This document shows positions 28,241 through 37,503 of a stretch of DNA of 64,000 bases, piece after piece. This stretch comes from Paraburkholderia terricola (GTDB lineage Bacteria > Pseudomonadota > Gammaproteobacteria > Burkholderiales > Burkholderiaceae), in the NCBI RefSeq assembly GCF_900142195.1, contig NZ_FRAB01000013.1:91405-155404 (forward strand), read 5' to 3'. The translations under genes were made by a program, and so were the position numbers. Within the stretch, counting starts at the first letter, position 1, and every line of letters starts with the position of its first letter. Below the pieces are notes generated by a model, which saw only the letters and a list, made by a program, of their open reading frames with translations, searched no databases and was not told where the DNA came from.

Positions 28241-29719
28241 TCACTTCGCTTGAGGGAAGCCGAGCGCGTCGGCCTTCGTTCTCAGTTCCGAGAAGCGGCC
28301 GCCCGCGGGACTCATTGCCGTATCAGGAGCCGTGCTGGCGCCCGGCGTGACCTGGCTCCTGTCCAGTTGCGCGATGCCCGTCGTGCCCGAACTCGCAATA
28401 TTCGCGCAAGCCGCGCCGAATGTGCCTTGCGTCACCGCGATCGCCGGCGCGTCGGTGCGCGCCGCGTCCGTCAGATTCAATGCATAAGCGAGGTTGAACG
28501 TCGTGGCGTCGCTCGCTCGCACGCCGAGCGGATCGAGGCCGAAGCGCCAGGCGAGCAACTGGTGAATGGAGCTGGGATCGAACGGATAGCGCGAGACGTT
28601 GTTCGCGCGCACGCGCGGTCCGAGCAGCATGCACGGCACGCGAAAGCCGAGACGGCCGTCGTTGCCGAGCGCGCGCTCCGCCGCCGACACCGGCTTGACG
28701 GGCGGCGCCACATGCTCCATGAAACCGCCCCACTCGTCATAGACGATGATCATGAGCGTCCTGCTCCAGTTCGGGCTCGTGCGCAGCGCGTCGTAGATCT
28801 GGCCCAGCAGCACCTGGCCGTTGCGCACGTCGGCATGCGGATGGTCGTCGTTCGAGGTGCCCTGCGCTTCGCCGCCGAACCTCGGATCGACCATGCAGAA
28901 CGACGGCAACGTGCCCGCGGCGGCGTCGGAGAGAAAGTCGGCGATCAGCTTCGAGCGGCCGACGTAGCGCGTGCCGTACAGCGCGGTGAACGGCACGTCG
29001 TGGAAATAGTAGGTGGATGAAACGTTCTTCGCGTCGAGGCGGTCCCAGATGGTCGGCAAGGTTGACGTGTCCTGCGTGTCCGAAAGACGGTCCGTTTCGC
29101 CGCTGTGCAGATAGAGGCGGTTCGGAAAGGTATCGCTGAGAATGCCGCTCATGTAGTAGTCGCACACGGTGTATTGCGTCACCGCGCCGCGATAGAAGTC
29201 GAGATCCGCCGACTGGAAATAGCCGATCGGCAACAGGTCGCCGCGCGTGAGGCTGGTTGCCGGCGTCAGCAGAAAGCCGTTCATCGCGCCGTTGGCGAGA
29301 TGCACGCGCCCGGCGTCGTAGGCGTGATTCGGGTCCGCGAATGCGCAGCCCTGGAAGCCATACGCCGGGTTCGCGGTAAGCGCGAACGGCGCATGCGCTT
29401 CGCCGAATGCATCGACGAAGGTGCGCCCGGTCTGCGCGCTTTCGGCATTCGGCACCCAACCCATCAGATGGTCGAACGAGCGGTTTTCCATGGTGACGAG
29501 CACGACGTGATCGATGCCCGACGTCGCCGGATCCGGCAACGCGGGGCGCGGCAGATTCGCGCGATCCGGCGGAATCGCGCCCACCACGGGAGGGGTTCCC
29601 GATCCGGAGCCGCCGCCATGACTGCCCCCTCCGCACGCCGATAGCGCGATGGAACCGGCCAGCGCGGCGAGCATTCTCCGACGCGCCAGGTCGGGCGGAT
29701 TCGTAGGATGATGAGCCAT
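28241..29719 (-). CDS. Lipoprotein phosphoesterase (phospholipase C/acid phosphatase family)
   Basis: 492 residues. N-terminus MAHHPTNPPDLARRRMLAAL ends in a lipobox (ALSAC), so it is predicted to be a lipoprotein, with an Arg-rich region that could also route through Tat. A Gly/Ser-rich linker (GGGSHGGGSGSG) follows. The phosphoesterase domain begins IDHVVLVTMENRSFDHLMGW, the metal and substrate signature of this family, and continues with DDHPHADVRNGQVLLGQIYD and IIVYDEWGGFMEHVAPPVKP. Whether it prefers phospholipid or other phosphoesters cannot be told. The start at 29719 has GGAGACAAG nearby. Not part of an operon. Confidence 0.88.
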   Translation of the reverse strand: MAHHPTNPPDLARRRMLAALAGSIALSACGGGSHGGGSGSGTPPVVGAIPPDRANLPRPALPDPATSGIDHVVLVTMENRSFDHLMGWVPNAESAQTGRTFVDAFGEAHAPFALTANPAYGFQGCAFADPNHAYDAGRVHLANGAMNGFLLTPATSLTRGDLLPIGYFQSADLDFYRGAVTQYTVCDYYMSGILSDTFPNRLYLHSGETDRLSDTQDTSTLPTIWDRLDAKNVSSTYYFHDVPFTALYGTRYVGRSKLIADFLSDAAAGTLPSFCMVDPRFGGEAQGTSNDDHPHADVRNGQVLLGQIYDALRTSPNWSRTLMIIVYDEWGGFMEHVAPPVKPVSAAERALGNDGRLGFRVPCMLLGPRVRANNVSRYPFDPSSIHQLLAWRFGLDPLGVRASDATTFNLAYALNLTDAARTDAPAIAVTQGTFGAACANIASSGTTGIAQLDRSQVTPGASTAPDTAMSPAGGRFSELRTKADALGFPQAK

Positions 29720-29963
29720 GATCTTGTCTCCGTTGGTTATTGGAACGAATCCGCCGGGGTCTTGTGCCGCCTGGCGATTCATGCCCCAAGGGAGCAATTA
29801 GTGTTCCCCGCCTCGTTCAGCGGCGACGGCGCGGATGCGGCAGCGCGTCGAGCTGACGCAAGATGCGCCCGGGCGCACTCGCGACGCTCCGCATTTGCTG
29901 GGGGAAGAAACGGTTTTCTGCTACAACGTCAAAGCACTTTCGCACCGTTCCTGACCAACGCAA

Positions 29964-30560
29964 ATGAACAAACGTCAATTTCTAGCCGGCGCCGCCGTGC
30001 TTGGCGCAAGCGCCGCGCCCGCGTTCGGCAACCAGCATGTCCATGACGAAGCATCCGCGGCGTCGCCCGTCATCCTGACGATCAGCGGCGCGATCAAGCG
30101 CCACAATCGCGGCGCGCTCGATCCCGCATTCGATCAGTTGCTGGCGAAGCATCAGGTGAAGTTTTCGCAAGCGTACAACGTCGATCTTCCTCTGCTGGCG
30201 AGCATGCCGGCCGTGACGATCCAGCCCACCACCGAATACGATGCCCGGCCGCATAGGTTGAGCGGTCCGTTGTTGACCACGTTGCTGGAACACGTCGGCG
30301 CGCCCGGCGCGGGTGGAACGCAAATCCTGTTGCATGCGGTGGACGGCTACGCCGTGATGACGACGCTCGATAAAGTGCGCGCTTATCGCTTCGTCGTGGC
30401 GACGCATATGGACGGGAAGCCGCTGCCGCTCGGCGGCATGGGGCCGCTCTGGGCCGCCTATGATGCGGATCACATTCCCGAGTTGTCCGGCAAGCCGCTG
30501 AAGGAGCGCTTCGAGTTGTCGCCCTGGGGGCTTTATCACGTGCAGGTGATTGCGGGGTGA
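29964..30560 (+). CDS. Exported molybdopterin-dependent oxidoreductase-fold protein
   Basis: 198 residues. Signal-type N-terminus (NKRQFLAGAAVLGASAAPAF). The body resembles the oxidoreductase molybdopterin-binding domain: LTISGAIKRHN, YDARPHRLSGPLLTTLLEHV, HAVDGYAVMTTLDKV, GPLWAAYDADHIPELSGK. This reduced single-domain version lacks the conserved cofactor Cys I would expect in a sulphite-oxidase-like enzyme, so it may not bind molybdenum. Periplasmic. Standalone gene; the 244 bases upstream contain nothing else. Confidence 0.65.
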   Translation: MNKRQFLAGAAVLGASAAPAFGNQHVHDEASAASPVILTISGAIKRHNRGALDPAFDQLLAKHQVKFSQAYNVDLPLLASMPAVTIQPTTEYDARPHRLSGPLLTTLLEHVGAPGAGGTQILLHAVDGYAVMTTLDKVRAYRFVVATHMDGKPLPLGGMGPLWAAYDADHIPELSGKPLKERFELSPWGLYHVQVIAG

Positions 30561-30755
30561 GGTTCGATTGGGGGATACGGAATCAATCCGCTCGTGCTTT
30601 ATCGGAACGTTAGCGGAAATATCGAGCTTGGCCGCTATCCCCCATCGGTCTGGACTTCGATCACCCCGCGAGCTAATCACCGAGTGTTGTCCTCGATGGG
30701 CGCGTTCGTCCATATCATGCAAAATAGCCGCATTCTAAAATGCTGAGGATGGCTC

Positions 30756-31685
30756 GTGGGCGTCAACTTCGATCTGAACGATTTGCAGGCGTTTCGAGCC
30801 GTCGTGGAGTTGGGCAGCTTCCGCAAGGCAGCGGAGGCGGTCAACATATCGCAGCCGGCGCTGAGCCGGCGCATCGAGAAGCTCGAAGCGGCGCTCGGCG
30901 TGCGGCTCTTCGAGCGGACCACTCGCAGCGTGACGCTCACCACCGTAGGTCGCGTGTTCGCCCCAAGCGCGGAACAGCTTCTCGACGATCTCGACGTCGC
31001 GTTGCTCGGCATCCGCGACGTGTCTACCAGCCGCCTCGGTCACGTGACCATCGCGTGCGTGCCGTCGGTTGCCTACTATTTCCTGCCGAGCGTCATTGCC
31101 GCCTATCACAGCCGCTATCCGCGAATCCGGGTCAAACTGCTCGACTCGAGCGCCAACGAAGTGCTCGGCTCGGTCATCAGCGGTGAAGCCGATTTCGGCG
31201 TGAGCTTCATGGGCAGCCAGGAATCCGAGGTCGAGTTCAAGGTCCTGCTGCAGGAACGGTTCGTCGCCGCATGCCGCCGCGATCATCCGCTGGCCCGAAA
31301 GACACGTGTGTCCTGGAGCGAGCTTTATGAGCACGAATACGTTTCCGTCGACAAGACTTCCGGCAACCGCCTGCTGCTCGATCAGGCGTTGACCAACGTG
31401 GCGCCGGCCGTGCCGAGCGTCTGCGAGACTCGCCACGTCACCACCCTGCTCGGCCTGATCGAAGCGGGACTCGGGGTGGCGGCCGTGCCTTCAATGGCGA
31501 TGCCCATGCGCGACCATCCGATTCTCACCAGCGTCCCGCTCGTCGATCCGGTCGTGACGAGGCGAGTCGGCATCGTCAGGCGCCGGGGACGCCCCCTCGC
31601 GCCGGCCGCGCAGCAGTTCTACCAGACGATCCTCGACACGAAGCGCAGCGGCACGGCCGGTGCGGCGAAGAAGACCCCGAAATGA
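30756..31685 (+). CDS. LysR-family transcriptional regulator
   Basis: 309 residues. Helix-turn-helix LNDLQAFRAVVELGSFRKAA and VNISQPALSRRIEKLEAALG, then the effector-binding periplasmic-binding-like domain. The start is GTG at 30756, with GAGGA seven bases upstream. The stop codon overlaps the start of the next gene: TGA (31683-31685) and ATG (31682-31684) share the bases ATGA, so translation is likely coupled with the dicarboxylate transporter. LysR genes usually face away from their target; here it lies upstream in the same direction. It probably controls the transporter and its own transcription. Confidence 0.9.
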   Translation: MGVNFDLNDLQAFRAVVELGSFRKAAEAVNISQPALSRRIEKLEAALGVRLFERTTRSVTLTTVGRVFAPSAEQLLDDLDVALLGIRDVSTSRLGHVTIACVPSVAYYFLPSVIAAYHSRYPRIRVKLLDSSANEVLGSVISGEADFGVSFMGSQESEVEFKVLLQERFVAACRRDHPLARKTRVSWSELYEHEYVSVDKTSGNRLLLDQALTNVAPAVPSVCETRHVTTLLGLIEAGLGVAAVPSMAMPMRDHPILTSVPLVDPVVTRRVGIVRRRGRPLAPAAQQFYQTILDTKRSGTAGAAKKTPK

Positions 31686-32983
31686 CACTGCCAAGGCCCT
31701 TCAGGCTGCTTTATGTTCAGGTTCTGCTTGGAATGGCGCTCGGCATGACTGTCGGCCACTTCTGGCCGCAGGTCGGCGCGTCGCTGAAACCGCTCAGCGA
31801 CGCGTTCGTCGCGCTGGTGCGCATGATGATCGCGCCAATCGTCTTCTGCACGATCGTCACCGGCATCACGTCGCTTGCGAGCGGCTCGAAGATCGGCCGG
31901 ACCATCCTGAAAGCGCTGGCGTTGTTCTACTTTCTCACCATCGTTGCACTCGTCCTGGGGCTCGCGACCGCGTTCGCGCTGCGTCCGGGCGCGGGACTGC
32001 ATATCGACCCACATCATCTGGACACCGCCATCCTCGCGCAATATTCGACTCGCACGCAGTCGCACGGACTCGTCGAATTCGCGCTGCAGGTGATTCCGGA
32101 GACGCTCGTCGGCGCCTTCGAGAAAGGCGAGGTGCTGCCGGTCTTGCTGCTCGCCCTTCTGTTCGGCTTCGCATTGAACGCCAGCGGAGACGGCGGCCGA
32201 CGGGTACAGGAATTCATCGACGGCATCGCCCATGCGCTGTTCCGCATCCTCGCGCTGATCATGCGGCTCGCGCCGGCCGGGGCATTCGGCGCGATGGCGT
32301 TCACGGTGGGCCGTTTCGGCATCCGTTCGATTGGCTCGCTCGGCATGCTGATGGTGTCGTTCTATGCGGCGTGCCTGCTGTTCGTCGTGTGCGTGCTCGG
32401 TCCGCTCGCACGCCTGCACGGCTTCTCGCTTTGGCGGCTGCTGCGCTACATTCGCGAGGAACTCGTCATCGTGCTCGCGACGTCGTCGACCGAACCGGTG
32501 CTGCCGCGCCTCATCGTCAAGCTCGAAGCGCTTGGCTGCAACAAGGGCATCGTGGGTCTCGTGCTGCCGGCCGGCTATTCCTTCAATCTCGACGGCACGG
32601 CGATCTACCTGACGCTCGCCTCGATGTTCATCGCGCAAGCGTGCGATGTGCACCTCTCGGGCGGCCAGATCGCGACGATGCTCGCGGTCATGCTGCTCAC
32701 GTCGAAGGGCGCGGCGGGCGTATCGGGCAGCGGCCTGGTTGCGCTCGTCGCGACGCTCGCCGTCATTCCCGATCTGCCGGTTGCAAGCGTCGCGCTGCTG
32801 GTCGGCATCGATCGCTTCATGTCCGAGGCGCGCGCCCTGACGAGCGTGATCAGCAACGCCTGCGCGGTGATCTTCGTATCGATGTGGGAGCGCGCCTGCG
32901 ACCGAACGCGCCTGAAGAACGCCTTGAGCCTGGCCCATGAGCCAGAAGAACCCTTCGATCAGCCCGCCGACCTGCCGGTTTGA
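31682..32983 (+). CDS. DctA-type C4-dicarboxylate:cation symporter
   Basis: 433 residues, inner membrane, about eight hydrophobic helices plus two re-entrant loops. Family landmarks: MMIAPIVFCTIVTGITSLAS, the Ser-rich hairpin ATSSTEPVLPRLIVKLEALG, LVLPAGYSFNLDGTAIYLTL, GVDRFMSEAR read here as GIDRFMSEARALTSVISNAC, and the C-terminal VSMWE. Imports succinate, fumarate or malate with protons or sodium, or a close relative of these; exact substrate not readable. Overlaps the LysR gene by four bases. Confidence 0.88.
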   Translation: MTLPRPFRLLYVQVLLGMALGMTVGHFWPQVGASLKPLSDAFVALVRMMIAPIVFCTIVTGITSLASGSKIGRTILKALALFYFLTIVALVLGLATAFALRPGAGLHIDPHHLDTAILAQYSTRTQSHGLVEFALQVIPETLVGAFEKGEVLPVLLLALLFGFALNASGDGGRRVQEFIDGIAHALFRILALIMRLAPAGAFGAMAFTVGRFGIRSIGSLGMLMVSFYAACLLFVVCVLGPLARLHGFSLWRLLRYIREELVIVLATSSTEPVLPRLIVKLEALGCNKGIVGLVLPAGYSFNLDGTAIYLTLASMFIAQACDVHLSGGQIATMLAVMLLTSKGAAGVSGSGLVALVATLAVIPDLPVASVALLVGIDRFMSEARALTSVISNACAVIFVSMWERACDRTRLKNALSLAHEPEEPFDQPADLPV

Positions 32984-32998
32984 ATCGTTGCCTGGGTC

Positions 32999-33439
32999 TC
33001 AATGCGTGGCGACGGAATCGAGCCCGGTCGATGTCACTTCCGGCTGCACGGCGGGCGACGCCAGATAGTCGAGCAGCGCTTTCGCCTCCTTCGGATGCTG
33101 CGCGCCGACCGGTATGCCCGCGGCAAAGCGCGTGACGGACTGCATCGACTCCGGAATCTTGCCGACGTACGCCGCGCCCTTCACCGGCAGCAACTCGCTA
33201 ACCTGCTGAAGACCCACTTCGTAGTCGCCGGTCGCAACCACGGACGCCACCGGAATCTTCGGGATCATCCTCGCCCTGGTTTTCACCTGTTCCTCGATGC
33301 CGAGCCGCTTGAACAACTCGCGCTCGACATAGACGCCGCTCGCGCTATCCGAATACGCGATCGACCGGGCATGCAGCAGGGTTTGCCTGAGCGCCGCCCG
33401 GACGCATGACCGACCGCACGCGTGAGGCGGCTCTTGCAC
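32999..33439 (-). pseudogene. 5'-truncated molybdate-type substrate-binding protein
   Basis: Only the second half of a ModA-like binding protein remains: SIAYSDSASGVYVERELFKR, then a segment ending KGAAYVGKIPESMQSVTRFA and AGIPVGAQHPKEAKALLDYL ASPA-type tail. About 130 recognisable residues against 230-260 in the family. The first lobe and signal peptide are missing, and the 12-15 residues at the start of the frame have no similarity to the family, so the fragment has been cut off. No start codon or ribosome site supports expression. Lies convergently after the DctA-like gene. Confidence 0.7.
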
Positions 33440-33920
33440 CGGCCCACCGCACAGGCGTTACGCAAACGGGGCCACGCGAAAAGTGCATTTTTTCCAAGTA
33501 TTGATGTTCCACCGTTATCAATGCACATGGATGAAAACGTGGCATCACCGGCCACGTTCCTCGCGGCTGCCTGTCGGGGCAATCGAGTCAGCGGTCAAAG
33601 CTATGAAGTGACTTCAGTTGATGGTCCGCTGCGGGCGAATCAAGGGACATTCGACGTTTGCCGAAGACCGTCCGTTCAGGGTCGATCGGAATTTTTTTGT
33701 ATATCGCATCGATATTGCTTCCAGCTTTGCCGAACTCGATAGCGCGCATAAGCTGCTCTGGTGGAAGGGTCATAGCGTCTTGGCGATGGGTTGGCTGGGC
33801 ATATTCAATTTTCAGTTCGCGTGGTTTGGCGATCGGGTAATCGCACCTGGAATTTCGGGCCGCGATGCTTCAGGCTCACAAAACGTGGTGTGCCGTTATT
33901 TCGTTCTTGCTTTCCCTGAC
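33440..33920. other. Gene-free region left of VapBC, probable debris
   Basis: About 480 bases with no supported gene. It is lower in GC than the flanks and continues the truncated ModA-like gene on one side and VapBC on the other. The minus-strand frame 33588-33773 (61 codons) encodes a plausible-looking stretch (MTLPPEQLMRAIEFGKAGS), but it has no ribosome site and I cannot place it in a family. This fits a recombination scar at the border of an inserted toxin-antitoxin module. Confidence 0.4.
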
Positions 33921-33940
33921 TCCTTACCTTAAAGTAAGGA
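33921..33940. promoter_or_regulatory. Palindromic operator candidate before vapBC
   Basis: TCCTTACCTTAAAGTAAGGA, a 20-base near-perfect palindrome with nine of ten pairs matched. It ends five bases before the ribosome site GGAGG (33946-33950) of the antitoxin. AbrB/MazE-type antitoxins normally repress their own operon from such dyads. Confidence 0.7.
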
Positions 33941-33957
33941 TTATTGGAGGTGTCACC

Positions 33958-34203
33958 ATGACAACAGCAACTCTCACTTCGAAGGGCCAGGTTACGATCC
34001 CCGTGGACGTCCGCAATCAGCTTGGCCTGCAGTCGGGAGACCGGATCGAATTCAGCTTCAACGAGGCGACCGGCCGGTACGAGGTCTATCCGGCCACGCG
34101 CTCGCTTGCGTCGCTCAAGGGCATCGTGAAGAAGCCTGCTAAACCGGTGTCGGTCGAAGACATGAACCGGGCCATCGCGGAACAGGGAGCATCCGCGCGA
34201 TGA
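33958..34203 (+). CDS. AbrB/SpoVT-fold antitoxin of a VapBC-type toxin-antitoxin pair
   Basis: 81 residues. N-terminal swapped-hairpin DNA-binding domain: TATLTSKGQVTIPVDVRNQL, GLQSGDRIEFSFNEATGRYE. The C-terminal part (SLKGIVKKPAKPVSVEDMNR, then AIAEQGAS) is the extended segment that wraps the toxin in such pairs. Start ATG 33958 has GGAGG eight bases upstream. It overlaps the PIN toxin gene by four bases (ATGA at 34200-34203), which couples their translation and keeps antitoxin in excess. The upstream palindrome supports autorepression. Naming as VapB follows the toxin class, since the fold is MazE-like. Confidence 0.9.
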   Translation: MTTATLTSKGQVTIPVDVRNQLGLQSGDRIEFSFNEATGRYEVYPATRSLASLKGIVKKPAKPVSVEDMNRAIAEQGASAR

Positions 34204-34598
34204 TTGGACTGGATACGAACGTGCTGGTCCGCTACTTCGCCCAGGACGACGCCGTGCACTCGAAGAAGGCGACGGCGCTGATGGAGTCCCTATCGGCCGA
34301 GAGGCCGGGGTACGTTTCGCAGGTCGCGCTGGTCGAAGTCGTGTGGGTGCTCGGACGTTGCTACGGCGTCGAGCGCGAGCAGATGAAGGACATCATTGAC
34401 TCGATGATCGGCACCAAGGAACTGGTCGTTGAAGGCGCTGACACGGTGCGAAAGGCACTTCGCGTTTTCGCCGCATCTGCAAAGTCGGACTTCGCGGACT
34501 GCCTGATCGAGCGCTCGGGGTATGTAGCCGGATGCGAATACACGGCTACTTTCGACGTGGCGGCCTCGAAGGTCGCGGGGATGCAGTTGATCAAGTAA
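34200..34598 (+). CDS. vapC: PIN-domain ribonuclease toxin (VapC family)
   Basis: 132 residues. PIN-domain acidic residues are in place: Asp5 (MIGLDTNVLVRYFAQDD), Glu46 (QVALVEVVWVLG), Asp97/Asp100 (SAKSDFADCLIE) and Asp119 (TATFDVAAS). Such toxins cleave tRNA or other RNA with Mg2+ and are held inactive by the antitoxin encoded just before it. The pair overlaps by four bases. The targets of this enzyme cannot be inferred. Confidence 0.92.
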   Translation: MIGLDTNVLVRYFAQDDAVHSKKATALMESLSAERPGYVSQVALVEVVWVLGRCYGVEREQMKDIIDSMIGTKELVVEGADTVRKALRVFAASAKSDFADCLIERSGYVAGCEYTATFDVAASKVAGMQLIK

Positions 34599-35011
34599 TC
34601 ACGGCGCGAACTGATAAACGGGAAAACGTGACGATGGAGCTTCTTGACTTACGCGCGTCGTCGTGAGCTTCGTTGTCGGCTCAAAGACGACTGTTGAGCG
34701 CGATTCGTTGGACCTGTCTGCACCCGGCGACTCATACATCATGAGTAAGGAAAAGCCGTCAATGCTCGCAGAACAACGTCAATTCCTTTCTCTCTCATTC
34801 ATCGAAGGCCTGCGCCGACCATGCGATTGGATGCCAAGGCCGCGCATACAGCGTTCCGCCGCATCGCGCACGGGACGCTATCAAGCCAGCGCCGGATCAC
34901 GCTCAAGACGCCGTTTCCGCCGCGAGCGCCCGCCCCGATACGCATCGCAAATGCGCTGATCGCCGAGCAGTTCTTTCATGGTGGCGGACACCACCACACG
35001 GCCCGTCACAA
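34599..35011. other. Gene-free stretch right of VapBC
   Basis: About 413 bases after vapC with no convincing gene; the short frames on the plus strand (34663-34959) are Arg-rich and lack a ribosome site. With the debris on the left side it frames VapBC as a small insert. No direct repeats flanking the module were spotted by eye. Confidence 0.35.
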
Positions 35012-36013
35012 CTAGCGCCGCGCTCGTTTCGTGCGCGCTGTAGTTCGACGTACTTTTTGTGCAGGTTCGCTTCGAGCCGGCTCCACCGGATTCTGCGCCG
35101 CGGCCGCCATGATCCACTTTCTGAATGCGATGACTGCGGCATCGTCCGCGCGATCGGTGTTCACGACCAACGTGTAATCGGGTCCGCGCCAGGCCGGCTC
35201 TGATATCGGACACACTAGACGCCCTGTTGCGATCTCGCGCTCGATGAGCGGCAGCGACGCCAACGTCACGCCGAGGCCTTCGGCGGCGGCGCCCAGTTGA
35301 AGAAAAACATGATCGAAGTCGAGATGGCGGGCGCCGCGCAGGCCCGGTGCGCCGGCCTCCCGCAACCAGTCGGACCAGGCCGTGCGAGTGCTGGTGGAAT
35401 GAAGGAGCGTGTGATGTCGCAAATCGGCGACCGTCCTGATCGGATGGCTTAGCAGCATCGCCGGGCTACAGGCGGGCAGACGCAAGTCGGGCATCAGCGT
35501 CGTTGACACGAGGCCCGCCGCGTCCTCGGGTCCCGAGCGCACGCCGACGTCGAATGCATCACCGACGTAGCGCAACTTGCGTGAGGTTGTAGAGAGCCGC
35601 ACATCGATGTCCGGGTAGCGGGCCTGAAAATCCGCCAGGCGCGGTATGAGCCAGCACAAAGCGAAGCTCGCCAGCGCATTCACGCGCACGACCCCCGTTA
35701 TACGACGCGTAATGGATTTGTGACGCAGCCGGGTGACCGAGCTGCCCAGGCGCGCAAATGCACCTTCGACATCATTGAGCAGAGCAGCGCCCTCGTCCGT
35801 AGGCACGACGCCACGCGAGCGACGCTCGAAGAGCGGAACGCCGAACCAGTCTTCCAGCAATCGAATCTGTTTGCCGACCGCCCAGTGCGTGACGTGCAGA
35901 TCGCTCGCCGCAGCCGCGAAACTCCCGAGGCGGGCGACCGCCTCGAAGTGCCGCAACGCATTCAACGGGGGCAACTTGTCCACGTCTTTCCTTGTGCGTT
36001 TGTCTGTGTCCAT
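35012..36013 (-). CDS. LysR-family regulator (GcvA-like)
   Basis: 333 residues. N-terminal helix-turn-helix LNALRHFEAVARLGSFAAAA and SDLHVTHWAVGKQIRLLEDW, followed by the GcvA-subgroup features (GVVPTDEGAALLNDVEGAFA, VNALASFALCWLIPRLADFQ). The C-terminus is a basic, Arg/Lys-rich tail (KVRRTTARTKRARR) beyond the usual domain end. Divergent from the MFS gene with 137 bases between them, which hold a dyad at 36065-36080; it probably controls that transporter and perhaps the SDR gene. Confidence 0.9.
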   Translation of the reverse strand: MDTDKRTRKDVDKLPPLNALRHFEAVARLGSFAAAASDLHVTHWAVGKQIRLLEDWFGVPLFERRSRGVVPTDEGAALLNDVEGAFARLGSSVTRLRHKSITRRITGVVRVNALASFALCWLIPRLADFQARYPDIDVRLSTTSRKLRYVGDAFDVGVRSGPEDAAGLVSTTLMPDLRLPACSPAMLLSHPIRTVADLRHHTLLHSTSTRTAWSDWLREAGAPGLRGARHLDFDHVFLQLGAAAEGLGVTLASLPLIEREIATGRLVCPISEPAWRGPDYTLVVNTDRADDAAVIAFRKWIMAAAAQNPVEPARSEPAQKVRRTTARTKRARR

Positions 36014-36064
36014 AAGGTGACTTTTTCTCCCGTCTGACTCAATTTTACGTCAGTTGTGGCACGT

Positions 36065-36080
36065 TCTAGGCGAACCTAGA
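36065..36080. promoter_or_regulatory. Inverted repeat in the LysR/MFS intergenic region
   Basis: TCTAGG-CGAA-CCTAGA, perfect six-base arms with a four-base spacer, 52 bases from the LysR start and 71 bases from the MFS start. It does not contain a plain T-N11-A but is a clear dyad and a likely regulator site. Confidence 0.5.
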
Positions 36081-36150
36081 CTATGGGGTGCCCTGTAACA
36101 AAACGCTCGAGTTGTCGCCGAGACTCGCGCTTCCGAATTTCGGTTGAACC

Positions 36151-37365
36151 GTGAGACTTTTCTCTTTCTCCACTCCAACGACGCGCGTCGCCGACGGACC
36201 CGATCAATCGACCTCCGTGTCACGCACGCGCGTGTTATGGCTCTCGTGCATGGCGCACGCGCTGCACGACGGGTACACCGACATGATCTACGCCTTGCTG
36301 CCTGTCTGGCAGGCGGACTTTGGACTCAATTACGGTGCCCTGGCGATGTTGCGCGCCATCTATGCGGGCACGATGGCAACGCTGCAATTGCCCGCCGGAC
36401 GCCTGGCGCGCACATTGGGCACCCGCGCGACGCTTGCGTTCGGCACGTTGCTGGCCGCGTTGGGCTATGCCGTCGCAGGCATGTCCGGCACCCTGCTGGG
36501 CTTATGCGTCGCGCTCGCCATCTCGGGAAGCGGTTCGAGCACACAGCATCCGCTGGCTTCGGGAGCCGTCTCGCGCGTGTATGGACGCAACGCTCGACGG
36601 CCGCTCAGCGTCTACAATTTTTCAGGCGACCTCGGAAAATCCGCGCTTCCGGCGGCTATCTCGCTTCTGATTACCATCATGCCGTGGCGCCATGCGCTTT
36701 GGGCCATGTCGACCGTTGGCGTTTTAGTCGCGGCAGTGATTGCACTTTTTCTCCCATCGGTTCCTCGGGACGAGTCTTCCATCGAGGAAGCGTCGAGCCA
36801 CAACAACAACGGTTCGCGAGCGGGCTTCTCACTGCTGTTCACGATCGGCGTGCTCGACACCGCCGTGCGCATGGGGCTATTGACCTTCCTGCCCTTTCTC
36901 CTGAAAACGAAAGGCATCTCGCAACCGATGATGGGCACGGCGCTCGCGCTCGTCTTCATCGGTGGCGCCGCCGGCAAGTTCGTGTGCGGCTGGCTCGGCG
37001 CGCGCGTGGGCGTCATCGGAACCGTGCTCGCAACCGAAGGCGGTACGGCGGCGTTGATCCTTGCCGTGACTTGCCTGCCACTGGCGCCCGCTCTGATCGT
37101 GTTGCCGCTGCTTGGCGTGATGCTCAACGGCACATCGTCGGTGCTTTACGGAACGGTGCCCGAGCTGACGTCGGTCGAGCGTACCGAGCGAGCGTTCGCG
37201 CTCTTTTATACCGGCACCATCGCTTCGGGGGCACTCGCTCCGGTTGCCTACGGTCTTCTGGGCGACCGCATCGGCGTACTCGGCGCCACGCTTGCGACCG
37301 CGGCCACGGCGCTGGCCGTCTTCCCACTGGCGCTTGCGCTTCGTCCGCATCTGCGCAAGACGTGA
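36151..37365 (+). CDS. MFS transporter of the fosmidomycin-resistance (Fsr) type
   Basis: 404 residues, about 12 membrane helices. The segment CMAHALHDGYTDMIYALLPV and WQADFGLNYGALAMLRAIYA matches the Fsr-like efflux proteins, as does the C-terminal GALAPVAYGLLGDRIGVLGA. Likely exports a drug or a small organic compound. Start uncertain: the GTG at 36151 has no good ribosome site, and a later GTG near 36220 would also leave all helices intact. Divergent from the LysR gene and followed after 138 bases by an SDR gene. Confidence 0.8.
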   Translation: MRLFSFSTPTTRVADGPDQSTSVSRTRVLWLSCMAHALHDGYTDMIYALLPVWQADFGLNYGALAMLRAIYAGTMATLQLPAGRLARTLGTRATLAFGTLLAALGYAVAGMSGTLLGLCVALAISGSGSSTQHPLASGAVSRVYGRNARRPLSVYNFSGDLGKSALPAAISLLITIMPWRHALWAMSTVGVLVAAVIALFLPSVPRDESSIEEASSHNNNGSRAGFSLLFTIGVLDTAVRMGLLTFLPFLLKTKGISQPMMGTALALVFIGGAAGKFVCGWLGARVGVIGTVLATEGGTAALILAVTCLPLAPALIVLPLLGVMLNGTSSVLYGTVPELTSVERTERAFALFYTGTIASGALAPVAYGLLGDRIGVLGATLATAATALAVFPLALALRPHLRKT

Positions 37366-37503
37366 TCTCGTTCGGGACGCGCTCGTCGGTCATTTAGCCC
37401 AGTCAGCACGCATTTCGATAGAGGTCGCCACACGAGTGAAAGCATCGCGCAAGCGTCAGTGCAGCCTGAATCATCATTTCACCATCACGTGGAGGTTCGC
37501 CGG

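Noticed and set aside
33588..33773. 61-codon minus-strand frame left of VapBC
   Set aside because: Protein-like composition but no ribosome site and no recognised family; kept only as debris.
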